A DNA stretch of 14,909 nt from an uncultured Bacilli bacterium (GCA_934202505.1 CAKPXW010000032.1:1-14909), one strand, 5' to 3'; numbered from the stretch's first letter, positions 1 through 7,456 are shown. Numbers and translations are program-made. Notes: a model not told the origin generated them from the letters alone.

Positions 1-1397
1 TAATCATATCTTGCAGCAATCCAAGGAGAGACATCTCCAGGTATTTCCCATTTTTTAGCGTTTCTTTTTTGAGCATTAGCTAAATGAACTTTGGCAATTT
101 CTAGTTCATTTAAATTTTCATATAAGAGATCTTTTATTTCTTTGTAACGTTGATTAAACATATTTGAATAATAAGTATTAGTTGCTAAAAATTTATAGTC
201 AGAATTTCTTTCTAGTATCCATAATGAAGAGTAATGATAGTTTGTATAAACAGTATCGATATCATTTAATCCAACTACATCAAGTCCAATATCAAAATCC
301 CAAACAGGACCAGCTGTAATTTTTTTACCAGGTTCCCAATAATAATACATACTTGTAAAGTCACCATCAACATTTTTAAATAATTCTTCTACAAAATAAG
401 AATCAATAAAAGAATTGATATCTATATAATTTTCTAAAGTATTTGTTTGATTAATTAAAGCGTAACGATAATTAGTCATTTGTTCTTTAATAAAGGACAC
501 TTGAGATACAGTTAAATCCTCTTCTTCAGGATATTTAATTTTATAATACTTACCATCTACTCCTATAAACGTTTTGTCTAAAATTTCACCTTCAGATATT
601 AACCTTCCATAATCATCAAGTTCTAGTAAGAAAGATAAGTTACCATTTTCATCTTTTTTCTTTTCAATGTCTACTCTTCCTTTGCCAGTTTGCATTTGCT
701 CACATAGCAAGTATAATCCTTGATATTCATTATTTACATTTACTTCTACCATAATACTTGAAGGTTGGAAATATAAATTATCAAGTTTATTAGCAGTTAA
801 ATAGGCTAAATAATTTCTAAGATTAGATTTATCAAAATAATTGGCTAACAATACCCAACTTTTAGCAGCCGGCAAATCAAATAAAGATGTTTTCTTATCA
901 AATTTTATTCTAAATGCTTTTTTAGGAGCATCAAGAGTTGAATTGCCTCTAAGTCTTATACCCATAGTAGTATCTGGCAAAATTATATTTGAATTATTAG
1001 GTTGTTCAACAATATTTAAATATCCTGGTGTATAAATTTCTTTATCTTTTATAGGAGCAGAATCTGTTGTATAAATATTAATCAAAGGAATATCACCTTC
1101 TTCAGATAAGAAATTAGTAACATTTCTAGCTTTTGAAGAAACTGGAGGATTCTCTTGCGAATTAGAACTTTCTTCTTTATTAGATGATGGCATGCTTTCT
1201 TTACTATCATTTGAACTGCTTTCTTGAGGGGTAGAAGAACTTTCTTCAAAAGATGATGATTCACTAGAAGATGTTTCTTCTATACTTGATGTTTCTTGAC
1301 TAGTTGATGATGATAAATGAGAATTTTCGCTAGATTGTACATTATTACATCCGGCAAGTAAAAACATTATTAGTGCAATTAAACTAGTTTTTTTCAT
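1..1397 (-). CDS. CotH-kinase-family lipoprotein (3' end outside window)
   Basis: The frame is open from ATG at 1397 to the left edge, giving 465 codons without a stop, so the C-terminus is missing. Residues 1-17 form a lipoprotein signal with lipobox LLAGC (Cys17), so the protein should be anchored on the outer face of the membrane. Residues 18 to about 98 are a low-complexity Ser/Glu/Asn linker. The CotH domain starts near residue 101 (DIPLINIYTTD) and shows RGNST at 150-154, followed by a KKAFRIKFDKK segment, then WVLLANYFDKSNLRN, a GLYLL..EQ segment, KGRVDIEK, and GPVWDFD with W366 and D369. CotH proteins are atypical kinases; in Bacillus CotH phosphorylates spore-coat proteins, and other members are secreted or cell-surface proteins. 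The substrate here is unknown. The start overlaps the stop of the upstream DUF523 gene (ATGA), and the upstream GAAAG is only a weak ribosome site, so translation is probably coupled. Confidence 0.88.
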   Translation of the reverse strand, partial: MKKTSLIALIMFLLAGCNNVQSSENSHLSSSTSQETSSIEETSSSESSSFEESSSTPQESSSNDSKESMPSSNKEESSNSQENPPVSSKARNVTNFLSEEGDIPLINIYTTDSAPIKDKEIYTPGYLNIVEQPNNSNIILPDTTMGIRLRGNSTLDAPKKAFRIKFDKKTSLFDLPAAKSWVLLANYFDKSNLRNYLAYLTANKLDNLYFQPSSIMVEVNVNNEYQGLYLLCEQMQTGKGRVDIEKKKDENGNLSFLLELDDYGRLISEGEILDKTFIGVDGKYYKIKYPEEEDLTVSQVSFIKEQMTNYRYALINQTNTLENYIDINSFIDSYFVEELFKNVDGDFTSMYYYWEPGKKITAGPVWDFDIGLDVVGLNDIDTVYTNYHYSSLWILERNSDYKFLATNTYYSNMFNQRYKEIKDLLYENLNELEIAKVHLANAQKRNAKKWEIPGDVSPWIAARYD

Positions 1398-1810
1398 ATT
1401 TTCTTTCTATATCCTTTTCTGTATATATTTTTATTAATAACTAATTGAGTAAAAATACCATTGCCATCTATTAAAGTACCATTAAATGAACCATCATATA
1501 TTTTTTTATAACCACAACTTGGACTATTTGCTTTTAAGATAATTTCATCAACATTATTTTCTAAAATAATATTTAAAGCTTTATTAGCACCTATAATAAA
1601 ATTATTAGTTACATCTTTTCCTTCTTTACTATAAACTTTTGAACCTTTAATTTCACTTGGACATCTTGGTGTAGGAAGTAGTCCTAATGTTTCTGGGCAA
1701 ATTAGAATATAAGGTTTGTTTTCAAGGTATTTTAAAACATAAGTATTATAATTATTTTTCCCATTATATTTGACGTTTTTACCAACAAGGCAAGCACTTA
1801 CAGCAATCAA
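1394..1810 (-). CDS. DUF523 family protein (YbbK-like)
   Basis: This 138-residue cytoplasmic protein starts MIAVSACLVGKNVKYNGKNN, the N-terminal signature of the DUF523 family. It also has CPE (residues near 39), PTPRCPSEI and LKANSPSCG, the usual Cys-containing motifs. Length is close to the family norm of about 150. The biochemical function of DUF523 is not established; the conserved cysteines suggest metal, cofactor or sulfur chemistry, which is inference. The start codon is TTG at 1810, chosen because AGGAG lies seven bases upstream and the SACL motif follows at once; a nearby GTG is out of frame. Its TGA stop overlaps the ATG of the CotH lipoprotein by four bases. Its own promoter lies at 1848-1876, just after the murC stop. 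Confidence 0.85.
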   Translation of the reverse strand: MIAVSACLVGKNVKYNGKNNYNTYVLKYLENKPYILICPETLGLLPTPRCPSEIKGSKVYSKEGKDVTNNFIIGANKALNIILENNVDEIILKANSPSCGYKKIYDGSFNGTLIDGNGIFTQLVINKNIYRKGYRKKI

Positions 1811-1817
1811 ATTATCA

Positions 1818-1822
1818 CTCCT
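1818..1822 (-). promoter_or_regulatory. Ribosome binding site fixing a TTG start
   Basis: AGGAG on the minus strand lies seven bases before TTG at 1810-1808. No in-frame ATG gives the DUF523 N-terminus, so this site decides the start. Confidence 0.75.
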
Positions 1823-1847
1823 AATAAATAAAACAATCTTTATAATT

Positions 1848-1876
1848 ATTGTAATTTAAATTGCTTTAATTTTCAA
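1848..1876 (-). promoter_or_regulatory. Sigma-A-like promoter for DUF523-cotH
   Basis: On the minus strand, TTGAAA (1876-1871) is followed by a 17-base spacer and TACAAT (1853-1848). It begins nine bases after the murC stop codon, and no convincing terminator was seen between murC and this promoter. Read-through from murC is therefore also possible. Confidence 0.65.
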
Positions 1877-1884
1877 TAATATAT

Positions 1885-3081
1885 TTAATTTGTATAATTA
1901 TTTTTCAATTTATTAATTAAATTTTGCATATTTTTAGAACCAGTAAACAAAAAGATGGTATTAGAATATTTTTTATTAAATAAATCTTGATTAATTAACG
2001 AAATCTTATTTGTAGAAATAATATTTTCTAGAGCTTCTTTCTTTTCTATATCTTGATTAATAAATGGAATAATATATGCCTTGTCCGCTAAAGAAAATAC
2101 TTTTAAAAAATCGTTTTTAAAAGTTAATAATCTTTTTGGACGATCAGGATGATAAATTAAAACAATTTTTTTATCAATATATTTTTGCTTTAAAGCAGTA
2201 ATAGTAGCTAATATCTCTTTTGGGTGATGACCATAGTCATCAACAATGATATTACTATCTAGTTCTTGAATTTGAAATCTTCTTTTGGCTTGCGGATAAT
2301 TTTGTAAAATTTTAATTGAGTCCATAACATTAATATTTAATTTTTTAGCAAGAGAAATAGCAAGAAGAGAATTATCTAGCATGTGCTTTCCATAAAATGG
2401 TAAAAATAAATTTGAATATGTAATATTATTTTCATCTTTTATATCAAAATAGATACCATTTTGAGAATATACACAATTACTAATTGTAAATTCATTTTTA
2501 ATAACGCCATCTTTAACTTGTTTAAAAAAGTCATAAAAAGCATTTTTGTAATCATTAATGTTTTTATAATAATCAACATGATCGTAATCTATATTGGTAC
2601 AAACAATTAAATTTGGATGATAACTTAAAAAATGTCTTCTATGTTCACAAGCTTCAAACACAAAAAATTTAGAATTGATATTTCCTTTACCAGTACCATC
2701 TCCTATTAAATAACTAACAGGATAATATTTTTCTAATATAAAACGAATCATATTAGTAGTAGTGGTTTTTCCATGTGTGCCACAAACAGCTATCGAATAA
2801 AATTTATCAACAATATTAGCCAAAGCTTCTTGATAAGTTATTACTTTGTTTCCTTTGAAATTATAATTATCAAGAAAAGAGTTTCCAATGATAATAATAT
2901 CATTATCTTTATAATGCATATCGTTTAAAGAATCAATTTTAATATTTCTTGTTCTTAATTCTTTTTCAGTAAAAAAGTATTCATTTATATCGGCCCCTGA
3001 GACATTGTTTCCCAAATCTTTTAAAATACATGCAAGTGCAGCCATTCCTGACCCTTTAATTCCTACAAAGTAGTAGTTCAT
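1885..3081 (-). CDS. murC: UDP-N-acetylmuramate--L-alanine ligase
   Basis: MurC adds L-alanine to UDP-MurNAc using ATP, the first amino-acid step of peptidoglycan precursor synthesis in the cytoplasm. The 398-residue protein has the N-terminal UDP-binding GIKGSGM (7-13), the ATP-binding GTHGKTTTT (101-109), EACEHRRHFL (144-153) and NIDYDHVDY (164-172) as in Gram-positive MurC, and the C-terminal-domain motif DDYGHHP (282-288). MurC and not Mpl is indicated by EACE.RRHFL and by TNID.DH.DY. It is about 40 residues shorter than typical MurC (S. aureus is near 437), with all core motifs present. ATG at 3081 is preceded by GGTGAT. No other mur gene is in the window. Its presence implies a peptidoglycan wall, arguing against a true Mollicute. 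Confidence 0.93.
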   Translation of the reverse strand: MNYYFVGIKGSGMAALACILKDLGNNVSGADINEYFFTEKELRTRNIKIDSLNDMHYKDNDIIIIGNSFLDNYNFKGNKVITYQEALANIVDKFYSIAVCGTHGKTTTTNMIRFILEKYYPVSYLIGDGTGKGNINSKFFVFEACEHRRHFLSYHPNLIVCTNIDYDHVDYYKNINDYKNAFYDFFKQVKDGVIKNEFTISNCVYSQNGIYFDIKDENNITYSNLFLPFYGKHMLDNSLLAISLAKKLNINVMDSIKILQNYPQAKRRFQIQELDSNIIVDDYGHHPKEILATITALKQKYIDKKIVLIYHPDRPKRLLTFKNDFLKVFSLADKAYIIPFINQDIEKKEALENIISTNKISLINQDLFNKKYSNTIFLFTGSKNMQNLINKLKNNYTN

Positions 3082-3096
3082 TTATATCACCATTTA

Positions 3097-3126
3097 ATTA
3101 TACGTAGGTAAAAAGATAACTATGAA
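3097..3126 (-). promoter_or_regulatory. Possible murC promoter
   Basis: On the minus strand a perfect TATAAT (3102-3097) lies 15 bases before the murC ATG. A poor -35, TTCATA (3126-3121), sits 18 bases upstream and touches the T-run of the preceding terminator. The leader would be very short. Confidence 0.4.
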
Positions 3127-3163
3127 AAAAACATAATTATATTTATGGTAATATAACTATGTT
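3125..3163 (-). terminator. Intrinsic terminator of the membrane-protein operon
   Basis: Minus-strand arms at 3163-3152 and 3141-3130 form a 12-bp AT-rich stem with one G-U pair and a 10-base loop, followed by seven T (3131-3125). The TAG stop of the upstream gene (3159-3157) lies inside the stem. The low GC content of the stem is the main weakness. Confidence 0.55.
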
Positions 3164-3966
3164 GTTTTAATTTTTTTTATTAAATTGATAATTAAATAAT
3201 ATATTGCTGTAACTATATATCCAGCAATTAAATACAAAAAATATATAAAAAAAGTAAATAAGAATTGCATATTATGTTTTATTAAAAAATTTGAAACAAT
3301 TGTAGCACCTGGTAAGCCATAGCCGTGCATTAATAGCATATAATCAGGATTAAATCCTTTAGATTGTAGGTAATAATTTACAGGAATAACAATAATAGAA
3401 AAGATAATAATTATTATTAATGATTTAATAGGTGTAGATTTGTTAGGAATATAGTATTTACTAACAAGTAAAAGTAAGCCTGTAAATGTCATGAAAAAAT
3501 GATAAATTATAGAAACAAAAGTTGGAAACGAAAACATAGGATAAACATTTAAAATATTTAGATAGAAAACATTAGATAATCCACCAATAATACCAACACT
3601 TGTTATGAAAGAAAGACAATATTCTTTGACTTTTCCTTTTCCAAAAGCAACAAATGGAAGTGTAAACATAAATAAACTACATAAATAAAGTGGCAACAGT
3701 CCTTCAAAATTAAATGAATTATGATACTTTATATCATAATGACTTTCCCAAATTATTTTTATAGCTTCTTGTAATAAAATATAAATAGAAAGAATCTTTA
3801 AATATTTGTCTATAGTAGTATGTTTAGTATTCTTAAAAGCAATTAATAAACAAATAAGAATAAATAATATAAGAACCATATAAATATAATGAATTAACGA
3901 AAACATTTGGCTATGATAATCTACTAAATTATCTTTATAGTCAAAAAAGCCATTAAATAGTATCAT
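3157..3966 (-). CDS. YwaF/TIGR02206-type integral membrane protein, copy 1
   Basis: This 269-residue protein has about seven hydrophobic segments. It resembles the YwaF (TIGR02206) family: a short N-terminal loop, a QEAIK..W segment (66-73), GLLPLYLC with Cys96, YPMFSFPTF (142-150), His156 in IIYHFF, and DYMLL (208-212) in a late loop. The family has no established bacterial function. The neighbouring upstream gene encodes a diverged paralogue; Cys-to-His spacing is 60 residues here and 61 there. The start (ATG 3966) has GGAG nine bases upstream, lying within the end of the previous gene, and overlaps it by 14 bases. It is the last gene of a three-gene operon and ends in a terminator. Family assignment comes from recognised motifs and topology, without an alignment. 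Confidence 0.72.
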   Translation of the reverse strand: MILFNGFFDYKDNLVDYHSQMFSLIHYIYMVLILFILICLLIAFKNTKHTTIDKYLKILSIYILLQEAIKIIWESHYDIKYHNSFNFEGLLPLYLCSLFMFTLPFVAFGKGKVKEYCLSFITSVGIIGGLSNVFYLNILNVYPMFSFPTFVSIIYHFFMTFTGLLLLVSKYYIPNKSTPIKSLIIIIIFSIIVIPVNYYLQSKGFNPDYMLLMHGYGLPGATIVSNFLIKHNMQFLFTFFIYFLYLIAGYIVTAIYYLIINLIKKIKTT

Positions 3967-4702
3967 GATTTTTATTCTCCTTTTTAATAAATATTTGTTG
4001 CACTAATAAAGTTAAAAGTAAAGAACCTAAGGTTTGAAAAAAAACTATAATAAAAGGATAGAAAAAGCCACTTATTTTTTTTATAAATAGTAAAATATCA
4101 TTGTCACTACTAGGATAATTAATAAACATATAATTAGTATTTGCAAATATATTAAAAATATAAGCAATTAAACAAAAAGATAAAGTGATAATTGTATAAG
4201 CTAAAAATCCTTTTTTATTTAGAGGCTGAGCATCTTTATATAATAGTATTAAAGATATAAATAACATTAAGGAATGAAAAATTAATGAATGTAAAGATTG
4301 AAACGAAAAAAGTGGATGATAATTTACAGCAGTAATAGGATATAAAATGAAACACAATCCAGGAACAAAACCATAGTATTTTAAAAGAATAACGCCAATA
4401 TCAAAGACAGCTTTATTTTTAAAAAAAGTAGGAATGAAAAAATATATAAATAAGCTACAATAATATAAAGGAACAATATTAGTTAAATTATTATCTATTT
4501 TAAAAACAAAACAATTTAATAAAATTTTTAGTATTTCAAAAAGAATTATAAAAATCCCAAAATATTTTAATGATTTTTTTATAGTGTTTAATTCTTTTTT
4601 ATAGAATAACAAAAAAAGTAGTGCAACTATACTTAAAGATATCAAAGTGAATAATAAATGGTTTATTGAAAATAAACCTGTTTTTATAGTAAAAATAATC
4701 AT
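3953..4702 (-). CDS. YwaF/TIGR02206-type integral membrane protein, copy 2
   Basis: This 249-residue protein is mostly hydrophobic, with about seven predicted membrane segments. It shares with the next gene FEILKI (55-60), IVPLYYC with Cys82, HPLFSFQSL (129-137), His143 in IFHSLM, and NYMFI in a late loop, so the two look like an ancient tandem duplication. Sequence identity is low outside these motifs. The ATG at 4702 overlaps the TGA of the upstream O-antigen-ligase-like gene (ATGA), and AGGAGATTG within that gene's end supplies the ribosome site. Co-translation with both neighbours is likely. The function is unknown; operon partners suggest cell-surface glycan or lipid work, which is inference. 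Confidence 0.68.
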   Translation of the reverse strand: MIIFTIKTGLFSINHLLFTLISLSIVALLFLLFYKKELNTIKKSLKYFGIFIILFEILKILLNCFVFKIDNNLTNIVPLYYCSLFIYFFIPTFFKNKAVFDIGVILLKYYGFVPGLCFILYPITAVNYHPLFSFQSLHSLIFHSLMLFISLILLYKDAQPLNKKGFLAYTIITLSFCLIAYIFNIFANTNYMFINYPSSDNDILLFIKKISGFFYPFIIVFFQTLGSLLLTLLVQQIFIKKENKNHDTI

Positions 4703-6069
4703 TTTGAAAACAATCTCCTTAAATCTAGTTTTTCAATATAATCATTAGACAATATAATAGTTATTATAAAAACCATCATATAATTAATGAAAAAATAAGA
4801 TATATCAATCATACCATATAATCCAGAAGAAATAAAACACATTAATAGAATACTTTTTTCGAAATTTATATTTTTAATGACACTATAATATTTTTCAATA
4901 AAATGATATGTTATTGCTAAAACGCCTACTATTCCTAAAGTAAATAATGTATGAATATAAGTGCAATGCCCCCATTGATATGCGCCATTTCCAACATCAA
5001 CACTATATAAAAAAGGATATAGAATACCATGACCAAATATTAAATGATTTTTACTTAAAAGAATATATTCTTTATATATTTTTAATCTACCATTTAAAGT
5101 TGAAAAATTAATTCCTTTAATAGTAGAATTATATATGTTTTTTATAAATTCTGGTGATTTTAAGTAAATTATTCCAAAAGAGGCCAATAATATTAAAGAA
5201 AAAATTAAATTAACTAAAATAAATGGTTTTAATAATTTTTCTTTTTTAAATGCTAAAAATCCAATGATAAATAAAGTTATTATTTCAAATGTGGAAATAA
5301 TAATGCCACCTCTTGAATATGTTAGGATAATGAAAATAAATTCAACAAGAATAAATAATAAATATGCATATCTTATTTTACTTTTTTCTTTAATTGCCAT
5401 ATACAAAGAAAAAGGAAGAGTAAACAGTAGCATTAAAGCAATATTATTACTAATTCCCCAACCAACATTTAATGCTTTTATAGAAAAATCTGGATGAATA
5501 ATAAAATAGGTAATTTCTTGAAAAATAAGTAAAATTGCTAAACAATTAATTATTGTTGAAATGGTTTTAAAATCTTCTTTTTTCCCTGTAGAAACAAAAA
5601 AACTATATCCAAAAGAAAATAAAGCACTAATAACTGCGCAAAATAAAATTTGAATTAATAAGTATTTATTATCAAAATTAAATATGCCACCTATGATTAA
5701 AGAAATTAAAAAAGCAACAATTCCTAATAGTAATTTTGGCTCTATTAGTTTTGGTTTATATTTAATAAAATGTATGATAGCTCCGATAAAAGCTAAAGTT
5801 AGAGAAATATATAATCCAATAGGAATAGTTAAAGCATCAAAAGGATGAGAAAACATAAAAGGAACATAGCAAAAAATAGGTAAAATATAAAAAGTATCGT
5901 CTACAAAAATAAATAGTAATAAAGAAAATATACCAATTAATGATAATTGAATACTTTCTATGGTGCTAATTATTTTACTGTTAACTGAATAAGAAAAACA
6001 TAAAAAAGTGATTAGCCAAAATAGAAAAATCACTAAAGAAGTTATTAATGAATATATTCTCTTACTCAT
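4699..6069 (-). CDS. O-antigen ligase/polymerase-like membrane protein (Wzy_C type)
   Basis: This 456-residue polytopic protein has about eleven or twelve hydrophobic segments. It carries the Wzy/WaaL hallmarks: TYSRGG (250-255) at the start of a membrane helix, then a large outer loop containing NGRLKIYKEY (326-335), FGHGIL (345-350) and GHCTYIHTLFTLGIVGV (367-383). Proteins of this class transfer or polymerise undecaprenyl-linked glycans on the outer face of the membrane. A Gram-positive cell lacks lipid A, so a role in making a wall or capsular polysaccharide, or glycosylating a surface polymer, is more likely than O-antigen ligation. The acceptor cannot be told from sequence. AGGAG lies ten bases before ATG 6069. 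It is the first gene of the operon and overlaps the next by four bases. No glycosyltransferase genes are adjacent, so its substrate pathway is encoded elsewhere. Confidence 0.75.
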   Translation of the reverse strand: MSKRIYSLITSLVIFLFWLITFLCFSYSVNSKIISTIESIQLSLIGIFSLLLFIFVDDTFYILPIFCYVPFMFSHPFDALTIPIGLYISLTLAFIGAIIHFIKYKPKLIEPKLLLGIVAFLISLIIGGIFNFDNKYLLIQILFCAVISALFSFGYSFFVSTGKKEDFKTISTIINCLAILLIFQEITYFIIHPDFSIKALNVGWGISNNIALMLLFTLPFSLYMAIKEKSKIRYAYLLFILVEFIFIILTYSRGGIIISTFEIITLFIIGFLAFKKEKLLKPFILVNLIFSLILLASFGIIYLKSPEFIKNIYNSTIKGINFSTLNGRLKIYKEYILLSKNHLIFGHGILYPFLYSVDVGNGAYQWGHCTYIHTLFTLGIVGVLAITYHFIEKYYSVIKNINFEKSILLMCFISSGLYGMIDISYFFINYMMVFIITIILSNDYIEKLDLRRLFSK

Positions 6070-6096
6070 ATAATAAAGACTCCTTTTTTAAAAATA

Positions 6097-6125
6097 ATTA
6101 TAACATAGAAAGTACATACAAGCAA
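6097..6125 (-). promoter_or_regulatory. Promoter of the O-antigen-ligase-like operon
   Basis: Minus strand: TTGCTT (6125-6120), 17-base spacer, TATAAT (6102-6097), with TGT directly before the -10 forming an extended -10. It lies about 30 bases upstream of the gene start. Confidence 0.7.
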
Positions 6126-6140
6126 ATTGAAACATAGAGT

Positions 6141-6163
6141 TTAATTAATATTTTATTAATTAA
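6141..6163. repeat. Perfect inverted repeat between divergent promoters
   Basis: The 10-base arm TTAATTAATA (6141-6150) is matched by its exact complement at 6154-6163 around a TTT centre. It sits between the -35 boxes of two divergent promoters (6125 and 6171), where an operator or a shared AT-rich UP element would be placed. No T-run follows it, so it is not a terminator. Confidence 0.6.
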
Positions 6164-6170
6164 AAGTTTG

Positions 6171-6199
6171 TGGACAAGATATTATTTATATAGTAGAAT
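6171..6199 (+). promoter_or_regulatory. Promoter of plsC-desulfoferrodoxin
   Basis: TGGACA (6171-6176), 17-base spacer, TAGAAT (6194-6199); each box is one base off consensus. It drives the plus-strand pair starting at 6225. Confidence 0.72.
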
Positions 6200-6224
6200 G
6201 GTATTAGATAGTTAGGGGTGATGA

Positions 6225-7052
6225 ATGATGATAATTAGAATCATCATGATTATTTTATCTATTATTTGCTCAATAATACCATCTATTTTTATGAAAATTA
6301 AACTGCCTAAGCAGTTATATATTCCTGTTTTATTATTTGTTGGTTCCTTTATAGTGTTGTATTTATTATATTTTACAATTTTATTTTTTATTGGAAAGAT
6401 ATATCAAAAAAAGAAAAACTACTCAAAGCAAAGTAAAAGTGTTAATTTTATATTTAATCAAACATTAGAAATTGTTTGTCATTTTGCTAGAATAAAAGTA
6501 AAAACTACAGGATTAGAAAAAGTTCCTAACAATCAAAAATTTATGCTAGTGTATAATCATCGTTCAAACTTTGATCCTATGATAGAATCGTTAATGTTTA
6601 AAAAACAAAAATTAATTCATATATCAAAGAAAGAAAACTTTTCTATTCCAATTGCTGGTGGATTTATTTTTAGACAATGCTATTTATACCTTGATAGAGA
6701 AAACCTTAGAAGTTCAGTAGAGGTAATTAACAAGGCAATAAATTATATAAAAGAAGATAAGTATTCTATTGGAGTTGCTCCAGAAGGAACAAGGAATAAA
6801 GAAAACATACCATTATTACCATTTAAACATGGAACATTTAGAATAGCATTGTTATCAAAATGTCCAATTGTAATATGTTCATTGCACGATTTTGAAAAAA
6901 TACATAAAAATTTCCCTTTTAAAAGTTCTAAGGTTTCAATGAATGTACTACAAGTTTTAAATTATGAAGATTATAAAGATTTAAACACTGCAGAATTATC
7001 AGAGAAAGTATATAATGTTTTATATGAAGATTTAAAAGATGTATATAAATAA
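6225..7052 (+). CDS. plsC: 1-acyl-sn-glycerol-3-phosphate acyltransferase (PlsC family)
   Basis: The enzyme acylates lysophosphatidic acid to phosphatidic acid at the membrane in phospholipid synthesis. Two N-terminal membrane segments (about 2-22 and 32-57) precede the acyltransferase domain. That domain has the NHxxxxD catalytic motif NHRSNFD (111-117), YLDRE (155-159), the substrate-binding APEGTR (185-190) and a CPIVICSL block (213-220). Its length of 275 is usual for the family. ATG 6225 is followed at once by a second ATG at 6228. The GGGGTG site (6215-6220) is four bases from the first and seven from the second, so translation may start one residue later. It shares a transcript with desulfoferrodoxin, 15 bases downstream. 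A paralogue with a different acyl acceptor cannot be excluded. Confidence 0.9.
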   Translation: MMIIRIIMIILSIICSIIPSIFMKIKLPKQLYIPVLLFVGSFIVLYLLYFTILFFIGKIYQKKKNYSKQSKSVNFIFNQTLEIVCHFARIKVKTTGLEKVPNNQKFMLVYNHRSNFDPMIESLMFKKQKLIHISKKENFSIPIAGGFIFRQCYLYLDRENLRSSVEVINKAINYIKEDKYSIGVAPEGTRNKENIPLLPFKHGTFRIALLSKCPIVICSLHDFEKIHKNFPFKSSKVSMNVLQVLNYEDYKDLNTAELSEKVYNVLYEDLKDVYK

Positions 7053-7067
7053 GGAGAATGTATTAAA

Positions 7068-7445
7068 ATGAAACAAAAATTTTATGAATGTAAGCATTGT
7101 CATAATATCGTTGCTGTTGTTAAAGGTGAAGGAAAGTGCCTTACTTGTTGTAATGAAAAAATGGAAGAAATAATTCCTGGAATGGTAGATGCTTCTATTG
7201 AAAAGCATGTACCAGTATACAATGTAGAAAATAACATAGTAACAGTAAACATAGGCACAATACCTCATCCTATGTTAGTAGAACACTATATAGAATGGGT
7301 TTCCTTACAAACTAAGTTTGGAAATCAAAGAAAAGAACTAAAACCTGGTCAAGAGCCAAAAATATCATTTGCTATTTTAGAAGGTGATGAAGTTGAAACT
7401 GTATATGCTTTTTGCAATTTACATGGCCTTTGGAAATCAAAATAA
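7068..7445 (+). CDS. dfx: Desulfoferrodoxin (superoxide reductase, two-domain)
   Basis: This cytoplasmic enzyme reduces superoxide to hydrogen peroxide without making oxygen, a defence typical of anaerobes. At 125 residues it is full length. The N-terminal desulforedoxin domain has four cysteines for the Fe(Cys)4 centre: C8, C11, C27 and C28. The catalytic domain has EKHVP with E45, K46 and H47, HPM with H67, H73, and the terminal CNLHGLW with C116 and H119. These are the expected ligands of the Fe(His)4(Cys) site. The gene has AAGGAG upstream and follows plsC by 15 bases; a strong terminator follows. The electron donor, usually rubredoxin, is not in the window. Confidence 0.96.
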   Translation: MKQKFYECKHCHNIVAVVKGEGKCLTCCNEKMEEIIPGMVDASIEKHVPVYNVENNIVTVNIGTIPHPMLVEHYIEWVSLQTKFGNQRKELKPGQEPKISFAILEGDEVETVYAFCNLHGLWKSK

Positions 7446-7456
7446 TTTAAATTATT

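Noticed and set aside
841..1035. Plus-strand open frame of 64 codons
   Set aside because: It opens with a non-ATG codon, has no ribosome site and lies opposite the CotH domain core.
1082..1264. Repetitive Ser/Glu-coding stretch as a tandem repeat or CRISPR-like array
   Set aside because: It is codon-level low complexity of the lipoprotein linker, with no fixed repeat unit or spacers; open frames here on other frames are shadows of the CotH gene.
1811..1884. Terminator between murC and the DUF523 gene
   Set aside because: Only a five-base stem (ACAAT/ATTGT) before a broken T-run was found; too weak to call.
7032..7268. Minus-strand open frame across plsC end and desulfoferrodoxin
   Set aside because: It is an antisense shadow of a gene with every catalytic residue in place; no ribosome site or recognisable product. 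The same applies to other antisense frames at 5264-5497, 7682-7903, 11050-11289, 11561-11743, 12086-12391 and 14375-14587.
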